Shown: positions 7,171-15,346 of the stretch, piece after piece
Position numbering within the stretch: the stretch's first letter is position 1
How the letters are laid out: the number at the start of each line of letters is the position of its first letter
Origin: Phytopseudomonas argentinensis
GTDB lineage: Bacteria > Pseudomonadota > Gammaproteobacteria > Pseudomonadales > Pseudomonadaceae
Reading direction: 5' to 3'
Length of the DNA: 64,000 nucleotides
NCBI RefSeq assembly: GCF_900113905.1
Contig: NZ_FORC01000001.1
Location: 1,300,060 to 1,364,059, forward strand
Translations under genes and position numbers: made by a program
Notes under the pieces: model-generated
The model's input: only the letters and a program-made list of their open reading frames with translations
Databases searched by the model: none
Told to the model about the DNA's origin: nothing

Positions 7171-8766
7171 ATGCGCATGTCTCTCCTGTGCAAGGCTCTG
7201 CTCACTGCAGGCCTGCTCTCCAGTGTTTCGCTCGCCCAGGCCAGCAATCTGGTGTATTGCTCCGAAGGCAGCCCCGGCGGTTTCGACCCGGGCCAGTACA
7301 CCACCGGCACCGACTTCGATGCGGCCTCGGAAACCATCTTCAACCGCCTGGCAGAGTTCGAGCGCGGCGGTACCAAGGCCCAGCCCGGCCTGGCCACCTC
7401 CTGGGACGTCAGCGAAGACGGCCTGACCTACACCTTCCACCTGCGCGAAGGGGTCAAGTTCCACACCACCGACTACTTCAAGCCGACCCGCGAATTCAAT
7501 GCCGACGACGTGCTGTTCACCTTCCAGCGCATGCTCGATCGCAACCACCCGTTCCGCAAGGCCTACCCCAGCGAGTTCCCGTACTTCACCGATATGGGCC
7601 TGGACAAGAACATCGCCAAGATCGAGAAGACCGACGACCACACCGTGGTCTTCACCCTCAACGCCGTGGATGCCGCCTTCGTGCAGAACCTGGCGATGAA
7701 CTTCGCCGCCGTGCACTCGGCCGAGTACGCCGACCAGTTGCTCAAGGCCGGCAAGGCCTCGGAAATCAACCAGAAGCCGATTGGCACCGGCCCGTTCGTG
7801 TTCAGCCGCTACCAGAAGGACGCGGCGATTCGCTACAAGGGCAACAAGGACTACTGGGCACCTGACCAGGTGAAGATCGACAACCTGATCTTCTCGATCA
7901 ACACCGACGCCTCGGTACGTGCGCAGAAGCTGCGTGCCGGCGAGTGCCAGATCACCCTGAACCCGCGCCCGGCCGACCTCAAGGGCCTGCAGGCCGACAA
8001 GAACCTCAACGTACCGACTGCGCCCGGTTATAACCTGGGCTACATCGCCTACAACGTGACCCGCGCACCGTTCGACAAGCTCGAAGTGCGCCAGGCACTG
8101 GACATGGCCGTGAACAAGCAGGCGATCATCGACGCCGTGTACCAGGGCGCCGGCCAACTGGCCGTCAACGGCATGCCGCCGACCCAGTGGTCCTACGACG
8201 AATCGATCAAGGACGCCCCCTACAATCCGGAAAAGGCCAAGGAGCTGCTCAAGGCTGCCGGCGTCAAGGAAGGCACCGAGATCACTCTGTGGGCCATGCC
8301 CGTACAGCGCCCCTACAACCCCAACGCCCGTCTGATGGCCGAGATGCTGCAGGCCGACTGGGCCAAGGTCGGCGTCAAGGCGCGCATCGTCAGCTACGAG
8401 TGGGGCGAGTACATCAAGCGTGCCCACGCCGGCGAGCACGACGCCATGCTGATCGGCTGGACCGGCGACAACGGTGACCCCGACAACTGGCTCGGCACCC
8501 TGTACGGTTGCGCCTCGGTAGACGGCAACAACTTCTCCAAGTGGTGCGATGCCGAATACGACAAGCTGGTGGTGGCCGCCAAGCGCGTGACCGACCAGAG
8601 TGAGCGCAGCGAGCTGTACAAGCAGGCCCAGGCGGTACTCAAGCGTGAAGTGCCGATCACCCCGATCGCCCACTCCACCGTCTACCAGCCGATGCGCGCC
8701 AGCGTGAAGGGCTTCCAGATCAGCCCCTTCGGCCGCAACAGCTTCAGTGGTGTAAGCAACGACTGA
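7171..8766 (+). CDS. dppA: Dipeptide ABC transporter substrate-binding protein (second paralogue, PsdR-controlled)
   Basis: Family 5 binding protein of 531 residues. Its signal peptide ends near AQA-SNL and the mature sequence is very close to the protein at 2834; long blocks such as the segment around GNKDYW and WAMPVQRPYNPN are shared. The start has AGAGG 6 bases upstream. Two PsdR-like palindromes lie in its promoter, so by position and regulation it corresponds to P. aeruginosa dppA3. In that species a porin gene (opdP/opdD) follows; here a 160-base gap with a small hairpin leads directly to the next binding-protein gene. It is expected to deliver dipeptides to DppBC. Confidence 0.88.
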   Translation: MRMSLLCKALLTAGLLSSVSLAQASNLVYCSEGSPGGFDPGQYTTGTDFDAASETIFNRLAEFERGGTKAQPGLATSWDVSEDGLTYTFHLREGVKFHTTDYFKPTREFNADDVLFTFQRMLDRNHPFRKAYPSEFPYFTDMGLDKNIAKIEKTDDHTVVFTLNAVDAAFVQNLAMNFAAVHSAEYADQLLKAGKASEINQKPIGTGPFVFSRYQKDAAIRYKGNKDYWAPDQVKIDNLIFSINTDASVRAQKLRAGECQITLNPRPADLKGLQADKNLNVPTAPGYNLGYIAYNVTRAPFDKLEVRQALDMAVNKQAIIDAVYQGAGQLAVNGMPPTQWSYDESIKDAPYNPEKAKELLKAAGVKEGTEITLWAMPVQRPYNPNARLMAEMLQADWAKVGVKARIVSYEWGEYIKRAHAGEHDAMLIGWTGDNGDPDNWLGTLYGCASVDGNNFSKWCDAEYDKLVVAAKRVTDQSERSELYKQAQAVLKREVPITPIAHSTVYQPMRASVKGFQISPFGRNSFSGVSND

Positions 8767-8781
8767 GCCGCGTGCCGGTCG

Positions 8782-8800
8782 CCTCGCGCACTCCGCGAGG
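8782..8800. repeat. Small hairpin after the second dppA gene
   Basis: CCTCGCG and CGCGAGG around CACTC. No T run follows, so it is at best a weak terminator or an mRNA-end-protecting hairpin between two binding-protein genes. Confidence 0.4.
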
Positions 8801-8926
8801 CGGCCGACGCCGCTGCTGCGCCGACCCAGCCGGGCAGCCGATACCAACACTCTCCGAGCAGAGGCTCGCGGCCTGCCAAGTGCAGGCCGTGACGTCTATG
8901 CTGACGTGATTCGCAGGGGGCATTCT

Positions 8927-10522
8927 ATGAAACCGCTACCGCTCCGCGCCGCCCTGGCTGCCATGATCCTCGGCGCCGCCGGCAACCTCGCGGCCAAGCC
9001 GCTGGTGGTGTGCACCGAAGCGAGCCCCGAGGGCTTCGACATCGTCCAGTACACCACTGCGGTCACTGCCGACGCCTCGGCCGAAGCACTGTTCAACCGC
9101 CTGGTCGACTTCAAGCCCGGCACCACCGACATCCAGCCGGCCCTCGCCGAGCGCTGGGAAGTCAGCGCCGACGGCCTGACCTATACCTTTCACCTGCGCC
9201 AGGGCGTGAAGTTCCACACCACCGATTACTTCACGCCCACCCGCGACTTCAATGCCGATGACGTGTTGTGGAGCCTGAACCGCCAGCTCGACCCCAACCA
9301 TCCCTGGCATGACAAGACCAGCGTCGGCTACCCCTACTTCGAGAGCATGGCCTTCCGGCAATTGCTCAAGTCGGTGACCAAGACCGACGACCACACCGTG
9401 GTCATCACCCTGAACCGCCCGGAGGCGCCCTTCCTGCGTGACCTGGCCATGGCCTTCACCTCGATCTACTCGGCCGAATACGGCGATCAGTTGCTCAAGT
9501 CGGGCAAGACCGGCGACCTCAACAGCAAGCCGATCGGCACCGGGCCATTCGTCTTCCAGCGCTACAACAAGGACGCCCAGATTCGCTACAAGGCCAACCC
9601 CGATTACTTCCGTGGCAAGCCGCCCAGCGACCCGCTGATCTTCGCCATCACCACCGACAACAACGTGCGCCTGCAGAAACTGCGCGCCAACGAATGCCAG
9701 GTGGCGGTATATCCCAAGCCTGATGACGTGCCTTCGATCAAGGCCGACCCCAGGCTCAAGGTGGACGAGATCGAGGCCATCGTCACCGGCTACATCGCCA
9801 TCAACACCGAGCACAAATACCTGAGCGACCTGCGCGTGCGCCAGGCGATCCATCTGGCCTTCGACCGTCAGCGCCATGTCGAGCAGCTGTTTGGCAAGGG
9901 CAACGCGCTGGTGGCGGTCAATCCGTACCCGCCAACCCTGATCGGCTACAACGACGAAAACCGCAACCCGCCCCGCGACCTGGACAAAGCCCGTGCCCTG
10001 CTCAAGGAAGCCGGCGTGCCCGAGGGCACCGCGATCACCCTCTTCACCCGCAGTGGCGGCGGGCAGACCAACCCCAACCCGCGTCTGTCGGCGGAAATGC
10101 TGCAGGCCGACCTCGCCGAGATAGGCCTCAAGGTCGACATCCGAATGATGGAGTGGGGCGAAATGCTGCGTCGCGCCAAGAATGGCGAAGCCGATCTGGT
10201 CGCCTCGGGCTGGGCCGGCGACAACGGCGACCCGGACAACTTCCTGAGCTCGCTGCTGAGCTGCGAGGCGGCGAAAAACGGCGAGAACTATGCGCGCTGG
10301 TGCAACCCTAAGTTCCAGGAGCTGATCACCCAGGCCCGCGCCGTGACCGACAACGATCAACGTGCCAGCCTCTATCGCCAGGCCCTGGCGATCTACGCCG
10401 AGGAGCTTCCGTGGATCAGCGTTGCCCATCCGAAACTGTTTACCGCCATGCGCAAGGACGTCGAGGGCTATCACGTCAGCCCGCTGACCAATAACAACTT
10501 CGCCACCACCCGGGTGAAGTAG
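8927..10522 (+). CDS. dppA: Dipeptide ABC transporter substrate-binding protein (third paralogue)
   Basis: Family 5 binding protein of 531 residues, clearly related to but more diverged from the two upstream copies (opens KPLVVCTEASPEGFD; retains GLTYTFHLRQGVKFH and GWAGDNGDPDNF). The signal peptide runs to about residue 23. I prefer the ATG at 8927, with CAGGGGG 6 bases upstream, over an in-frame GTG at 8906. It lies 69 bases before dppB and is probably the first gene of the dppBCDF operon, matching dppA4 of P. aeruginosa by position. Its divergence suggests a different peptide range from the other two. Confidence 0.85.
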   Translation: MKPLPLRAALAAMILGAAGNLAAKPLVVCTEASPEGFDIVQYTTAVTADASAEALFNRLVDFKPGTTDIQPALAERWEVSADGLTYTFHLRQGVKFHTTDYFTPTRDFNADDVLWSLNRQLDPNHPWHDKTSVGYPYFESMAFRQLLKSVTKTDDHTVVITLNRPEAPFLRDLAMAFTSIYSAEYGDQLLKSGKTGDLNSKPIGTGPFVFQRYNKDAQIRYKANPDYFRGKPPSDPLIFAITTDNNVRLQKLRANECQVAVYPKPDDVPSIKADPRLKVDEIEAIVTGYIAINTEHKYLSDLRVRQAIHLAFDRQRHVEQLFGKGNALVAVNPYPPTLIGYNDENRNPPRDLDKARALLKEAGVPEGTAITLFTRSGGGQTNPNPRLSAEMLQADLAEIGLKVDIRMMEWGEMLRRAKNGEADLVASGWAGDNGDPDNFLSSLLSCEAAKNGENYARWCNPKFQELITQARAVTDNDQRASLYRQALAIYAEELPWISVAHPKLFTAMRKDVEGYHVSPLTNNNFATTRVK

Positions 10523-10591
10523 ATAAAAACACACCGCCGGCGATACCCACGCCGGTGGGCTGCCTGACCGGCCAATGAGGTACCTACCACG

Positions 10592-11602
10592 ATGTTGAGT
10601 TTTATTGCCCGGCGCCTGGGCCTGCTGATTCCGACGTTCTTCGGGGTCACGCTGCTGACCTTCGCGCTGATCCGCATGATCCCCGGCGACCCCGTGGAAG
10701 TGATGATGGGCGAGCGGCGCGTCGACCCGCAGATGCACGCCGAAGCCATGGAGCGCCTGGGCCTGAACAAGCCCCTGTACGCCCAATACTTCGACTATAT
10801 CGGCCAGTTGGCCCAGGGTGACCTGGGTGAATCGTTGCGCACCCGCACGCCGGTGTGGGACGAATTCACCACCCTGTTCCCCGCCACCCTGGAGCTGACC
10901 CTGGCGGCGCTGCTGTTCGCTGGCACCCTGGGACTGATCGCCGGGGTGATCGCCGCCCTCAAGCGTGGCTCGCTGTTCGATCATGGCGTGATGGGCATCT
11001 CCCTGACCGGCTATTCGATGCCGATCTTCTGGTGGGGTCTGCTGCTGATCATGTTCTTCTCGGTATGGCTGGGCTGGACGCCGGTATCCGGGCGTATCGA
11101 TCTGCTCTATGACATCCAGCCGGTGACCGGCTTCATGCTGATCGACACCCTGCTGTCCGACGAGGAAGGCGCGTTCGTCAACGCCCTGCGCCACCTGATC
11201 CTGCCGGCCATCGTGCTGGGCACCATTCCGCTGGCGGTGATCGCCCGCATGACCCGTTCGGCGATGCTCGAAGTGCTGCGTGAAGATTACGTGCGCACCG
11301 CCCGCGCCAAGGGCCTGTCGCCGGGCCGCGTGGTGTTCGTGCATGGTCTGCGCAACGCCCTGATTCCGGTGCTCACCGTGTTCGGCCTGCAGGTCGGCAC
11401 GCTGCTCGCCGGTGCGGTGCTGACCGAAACCATCTTCTCCTGGCCGGGCATCGGCAAGTGGCTGATCGAGTCGATCGGCGCCCGCGACTACCCGGTGGTG
11501 CAGAACGGCATCCTGCTGATCGCCTGCCTGGTGATCCTGGTCAACTTCGTGGTCGACATCCTTTATGGACTCGTCAATCCACGTATTCGCCACCAGCGCT
11601 GA
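10592..11602 (+). CDS. dppB: Dipeptide ABC transporter permease DppB
   Basis: Inner-membrane permease of 336 residues with the family N-terminus (FIARRLGLLIPTFFGVTLLTF) and about six membrane helices. The binding-protein-dependent transport loop that contacts the ATPase follows in the segment REDYVRTARAKGL. The C-terminal helix ends VNPRIRHQR. It forms the channel with DppC. It follows the third binding-protein gene by 69 bases. The usually tight dppB-dppC junction is broken here by a 359-base repeat-filled spacer. Confidence 0.92.
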   Translation: MLSFIARRLGLLIPTFFGVTLLTFALIRMIPGDPVEVMMGERRVDPQMHAEAMERLGLNKPLYAQYFDYIGQLAQGDLGESLRTRTPVWDEFTTLFPATLELTLAALLFAGTLGLIAGVIAALKRGSLFDHGVMGISLTGYSMPIFWWGLLLIMFFSVWLGWTPVSGRIDLLYDIQPVTGFMLIDTLLSDEEGAFVNALRHLILPAIVLGTIPLAVIARMTRSAMLEVLREDYVRTARAKGLSPGRVVFVHGLRNALIPVLTVFGLQVGTLLAGAVLTETIFSWPGIGKWLIESIGARDYPVVQNGILLIACLVILVNFVVDILYGLVNPRIRHQR

Positions 11603-11961
11603 GAACCGGCCATGACCTGCTGCGCGTCGGCGATGCCGCGTCAAAATCCCTCTCGAGATGCTCATTGGCTACAGCCAACTCCGCTCTCTCGACGAATTTT
11701 TCCTTGCCTCGCGCTAGCTCGCGAGGCCATGAACCGATTCTCCGGAGTCATGATGGCAACTGATACCAATACCTCCGTAGGGTGGATGACACTTTTCTCA
11801 TCCACCATGACCGCGCCGCGGTGGACGGATGAAGCGTCGTCCACCCTACAAATTACTTCCGTAGCCTGGGTTGAGCACAGCGATACCCAGGTCGCTCTTT
11901 CCCGGATGTCGCTCCGCTCGACTCGAGCTACGTCCCCATCCAATACCCATGAGGTGCGAGC
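11603..11961. repeat. Repeat-filled spacer inside the dpp operon
   Basis: A 359-base non-coding gap separates dppB and dppC. At least three repeat units are visible. The first is CCTCGCGCTAGCTCGCGAGG near 11706. The second is GTAGGGTGGA...TCCACCCTAC at 11776-11848, a long imperfect palindrome. The third is a GTAGCCTGGG...GCTAC unit at 11861-11932, of the same class as 25625-25659, 52421-52488 and 52610-52678. No gene is credible here. A ribosome site and the dppC ATG follow directly. Confidence 0.75.
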
Positions 11962-12870
11962 ATGACCTCGACCACCACCACGCCTATCGACCAGAGCCTG
12001 GTCTACCCCTCGCCGCTGAAGGAATTCTGGGCCGCATTCAGCCACAACAAGGGTGCCGTCGCCGGCCTCGGCTTCATGATCCTGATGGTGTTCTGCGCGC
12101 TGTTCGCACCATGGATCGCGCCCTACTCGCCCAGCGAGCAGTTCCGTGATGCCCTGCTGACCCCGCCGGTCTGGCTGGACGGCGGCCAGTGGCGCTTCAT
12201 ACTCGGCACCGACGAAGTCGGCCGCGACCTGCTCTCGCGCTTGATCCACGGCGCGCGCCTGTCGCTGCTGATCGGCCTCGCCTCGGTGGTCATCTCGCTG
12301 ATTCCCGGCCTGCTGCTGGGCCTGATCGCCGGGTTCTTCCCGCGCCTGATGGGCCCCTCGATCATGCGCCTGATGGACATCATGCTGGCCCTGCCCTCGC
12401 TGCTGCTGGCGGTGGCCATCGTCGCCATCCTCGGCCCAGGCCTGATCAACACGGTGATCGCCATCGCCATCGTCTCGCTGCCCTCCTACGTGCGCCTGAC
12501 CCGCGCTGCGGTGATGGGCGAGCTGAACCGCGACTACGTGACTGCCGCCCGTCTGGCCGGTGCCAGCCTGCCGCGCCTGATGTTCATCACCGTGCTGCCC
12601 AACTGCATGGCGCCGCTGATCGTGCAGGCAACCCTGAGCTTCTCCTCGGCGATTCTCGACGCCGCCGCCCTGGGCTTCCTCGGCCTTGGCGTGCAACCGC
12701 CTACGCCTGAGTGGGGCACCATGCTGGCCTCGGCGCGCGACTACATCGAACGCGCCTGGTGGGTGGTGACCCTGCCGGGCCTGGCGATTCTGCTAAGCGT
12801 GCTGGCGATCAACCTGATGGGCGACGGCCTGCGCGATGCGCTGGACCCGAAACTCAAGAACGCGATCTGA
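11962..12870 (+). CDS. dppC: Dipeptide ABC transporter permease DppC
   Basis: Inner-membrane permease of 302 residues. It has a cytoplasmic N-terminus (PLKEFWAAFSHNKGAVAGL), about six helices, the OppC-type sequence LGTDEVGRDLLSRLIHGARLSL, and an ATPase-contact loop around NRDYVTAARLAGAS. The start is the ATG after ATGAGGTGCGAGC. It pairs with DppB. An 18-codon reading frame begins 10 bases after its stop and runs into dppD. Confidence 0.92.
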   Translation: MTSTTTTPIDQSLVYPSPLKEFWAAFSHNKGAVAGLGFMILMVFCALFAPWIAPYSPSEQFRDALLTPPVWLDGGQWRFILGTDEVGRDLLSRLIHGARLSLLIGLASVVISLIPGLLLGLIAGFFPRLMGPSIMRLMDIMLALPSLLLAVAIVAILGPGLINTVIAIAIVSLPSYVRLTRAAVMGELNRDYVTAARLAGASLPRLMFITVLPNCMAPLIVQATLSFSSAILDAAALGFLGLGVQPPTPEWGTMLASARDYIERAWWVVTLPGLAILLSVLAINLMGDGLRDALDPKLKNAI

Positions 12871-12880
12871 GGAGGCCGCC

Positions 12881-12937
12881 ATGAACCTGTTCTGCACCCC
12901 GGCCGCCCCCTGCCATTCGATGGAGGCCACCCGATGA
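12881..12937 (+). CDS. Possible 18-residue coupling peptide between dppC and dppD
   Basis: An ATG with a strong ribosome site (GAGGAGGCC) opens an 18-codon frame, [18 protein letters not shown], whose TGA overlaps the dppD start as ATGA. dppD itself has only GGAGG within this small frame. The arrangement fits translational coupling. It may also be chance in GC-rich DNA, or an old dppD extension; no known family is recognisable. Confidence 0.35.
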   Translation: MNLFCTPAAPCHSMEATR

Positions 12938-13908
12938 GCCTGCTGGAAATAGACAACCTGAGCGTGCGCTTCGGCGACGCCAACGCCGTGCCCGTGGTCG
13001 ACGGCCTCGACCTGAAAGTCGACAAGGGCGAAGTACTGGCCATCGTCGGCGAATCCGGATCCGGCAAGTCGGTGACCATGATGGCGCTGATGGGCCTGAT
13101 CGATGCCCCCGGTATCGTCCGTGCCGACCGTCTGGTCTTCGATGGCACCGACATGCTGAAACTCAAGGGTCGCCAGCGTCGCCATATCGTCGGCAAGGAC
13201 CTGTCGATGATCTTCCAGGACCCGATGACCGCCCTGAACCCCAGCTTCACCGTGGGCTTCCAGATCGAGGAAGTGCTGCGCCAGCACCTGGGCCTCAAAG
13301 GCAAGGCGGCGCGCCAGCGTGCCCTGCAACTGCTCGAGCGGGTGGAGATTCCTGGCGCAGCGAGCCGCCTCGAAGCCTTCCCGCACCAGCTGTCCGGGGG
13401 CATGAGCCAGCGCGTGGCAATCGCCATGGCGATTGCCGCCGAGCCCAAGCTGCTGATCGCCGACGAGCCGACCACCGCGTTGGACGTGACCATTCAGGCG
13501 CAGATCATGGAGCTGCTGCTCGACCTGCAGCGCGAGCAGAACATGGGCCTGGTACTGATCACCCATGACCTGGCCGTGGTCGCCGAGACCGCCAACCGGG
13601 TGTGCGTGATGTACGCCGGGCAAGCGGTGGAGCTGGGCCAGGTACCGGCGCTGTTCGATGCACCGACTCACCCGTACACCGAGGCGCTGATCAAGGCGAT
13701 TCCCGAGCACAGCCTGGGCGCCACACGCCTGTCGACCCTGCCCGGTATCGTCCCCGGCCGCTACGACCGGCCCCACGGCTGCCTGCTCTCGCCGCGCTGC
13801 CCCTACGTGCAGCCCAAGTGCCGCGAGCAACGTCCGGCCCTGGAACCCCACGAGCGCGGCGCGGTGCGCTGCTATTTCCCGCTCAATCTGAATGCCGAGG
13901 TGGCGTGA
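12934..13908 (+). CDS. dppD: Dipeptide ABC transporter ATP-binding protein DppD
   Basis: ABC ATPase of 324 residues. Visible motifs are Walker A GESGSGKS near residue 39, the Q loop [10 protein letters not shown], the signature LSGGMSQR, Walker [13 protein letters not shown] and the switch His in LITHDLAVV. The C-terminal oligopeptide-transporter extension has four cysteines in the C-x(5)-C-x(5,6)-C pattern ([15 protein letters not shown]), typical of OppD/DppD proteins. Its start overlaps the small frame before it, and its stop TGA overlaps the dppF ATG by one base. It powers peptide import together with DppF. Confidence 0.93.
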   Translation: MSLLEIDNLSVRFGDANAVPVVDGLDLKVDKGEVLAIVGESGSGKSVTMMALMGLIDAPGIVRADRLVFDGTDMLKLKGRQRRHIVGKDLSMIFQDPMTALNPSFTVGFQIEEVLRQHLGLKGKAARQRALQLLERVEIPGAASRLEAFPHQLSGGMSQRVAIAMAIAAEPKLLIADEPTTALDVTIQAQIMELLLDLQREQNMGLVLITHDLAVVAETANRVCVMYAGQAVELGQVPALFDAPTHPYTEALIKAIPEHSLGATRLSTLPGIVPGRYDRPHGCLLSPRCPYVQPKCREQRPALEPHERGAVRCYFPLNLNAEVA

Positions 13909-14876
13909 TGACGACCGTCCTGACCGCACGCGAGCTGACGCGTCACTATTCCGTGTCTCAGGGGCTGTTCAAGCCCAGTGCCACGGTGCAGGCGCTCAAT
14001 GGCGTGTCCTTTGAGCTGCAGGCCGGCAAGACCCTGGCCGTGGTCGGTGAATCCGGCTGCGGCAAATCCACCCTGGCGCGTGCGCTGACGCTGATCGAAG
14101 AACCTTCTTCGGGCTCGCTGCAGATCGCCGGCCAGGAAGTGAACGGCGCCAACGCACAGACGCGCAAGCAACTGCGCCGCGACGTGCAGATGGTGTTCCA
14201 GAACCCCTACGCCTCGCTCAACCCGCGGCAGAAGATCGGTGATCAACTGGCCGAGCCGCTGCTCATCAACACCAGCCTGTCGCGCGCCGAACGCCGCGAG
14301 AAGGTGCAGGCGATGATGAGCCAGGTCGGCCTGCGCCCCGAGCACTACCAGCGCTACCCGCACATGTTCTCCGGCGGCCAGCGCCAGCGTATTGCCCTGG
14401 CCCGCGCCATGATGCTCAACCCCAAGGTGCTGGTGGCCGACGAGCCGACCTCGGCGCTGGACGTGTCGATCCAGGCCCAGGTGCTCAATCTGTTCATGGA
14501 CCTGCAGCAAGAGTTCAGGACCGGCTACGTGTTCATCTCCCACAACCTGTCGGTGGTGCGCCATGTGGCCGATGACGTGCTGGTGATGTACCTCGGCCGC
14601 CCGGCAGAGATAGGGCCCAGCGAACGTATCTACGAGCGCCCGTTGCACCCCTACACCAAGGCGCTGCTGTCGGCCACGCCGACCATCCACCCGGATCCGA
14701 GCAAACCGAAAATCAAGATCGTCGGCGAGCTGCCCAACCCGCTCAACCCGCCATCTGGCTGCCCGTTCCACAAGCGCTGCCCCTACGCCACCGAGCGCTG
14801 CCAGACCGAGCTGCCGTTGTTGCGCCCGCTCGATGGCCGTGAAGTGGCCTGCCACCACGCCGAGCAGTTTCTCTGA
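13908..14876 (+). CDS. dppF: Dipeptide ABC transporter ATP-binding protein DppF
   Basis: ABC ATPase of 322 residues with Walker A GESGCGKST, Q loop FQNPYASLNPRQ, signature FSGGQRQR, Walker B LVADEPTSALD and switch His in FISHNLSVV. The C-terminal OppF-type cysteine cluster is GCPFHKRCPYATERC. The ATG at 13908 overlaps the dppD stop. It is the last gene of the dpp operon. Downstream is a gap with repeats and no obvious terminator. Confidence 0.93.
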   Translation: MTTVLTARELTRHYSVSQGLFKPSATVQALNGVSFELQAGKTLAVVGESGCGKSTLARALTLIEEPSSGSLQIAGQEVNGANAQTRKQLRRDVQMVFQNPYASLNPRQKIGDQLAEPLLINTSLSRAERREKVQAMMSQVGLRPEHYQRYPHMFSGGQRQRIALARAMMLNPKVLVADEPTSALDVSIQAQVLNLFMDLQQEFRTGYVFISHNLSVVRHVADDVLVMYLGRPAEIGPSERIYERPLHPYTKALLSATPTIHPDPSKPKIKIVGELPNPLNPPSGCPFHKRCPYATERCQTELPLLRPLDGREVACHHAEQFL

Positions 14877-15346
14877 CCGCCCACCGGCCGCAGCTTCACG
14901 CTGCGCCCGTTGCACCAAGAGCCTGTTCACGATCGTCCTGCCAGGCTTTATCTATTTTGACGGCGACGTGGCGGGAGCGGCCGTACCGCTATCCTGTGGG
15001 AACGGGCGGGGACGCCTAGTCCATGCCCGTGATCTTTCGCGGGCATGGCCCGCTTCCACGATGGATCAGGACGCAGGGTGGATCGGGGCGCGCAGCTGAC
15101 GTTTTTTCATCCACCATCGCGATAGGAGAGTGGTGGACAGTCGGGGCGCGCGGGTGAAACGTCAGCTACGCCCCTACGAACTGCAGTGCGGCGCAAGCCA
15201 CCGCGATCTCGTAGGAGGGGCTTTAGCCCCGAGCTCTTTGAACCTGGTCAGGCACAATCGAGGCTAGAGCCTCTCCCACAAGTGAATGTCCGCTTCTGCG
15301 TCGAAGTTGCCCGTACCCATGCCCGGAAAGATCGCGAGCAGGGATA
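14877..15346. repeat. Repeat-rich intergenic region after dppF
   Basis: This 470-base gap has no credible gene. It holds a CCTGTTCACGATC motif at 14932 followed by GGCGGGAGCGGCCGT, as also seen near 4491 and 26761. It also holds imperfect GGTGGATC/TCCACC palindromes at about 15070-15170 and a REP-like GTAGGAGGGGCTTTAGCCCC hairpin at 15210-15238. It separates the dpp operon from the convergent PepSY-flavoprotein gene, so termination of both must occur here. Confidence 0.7.
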
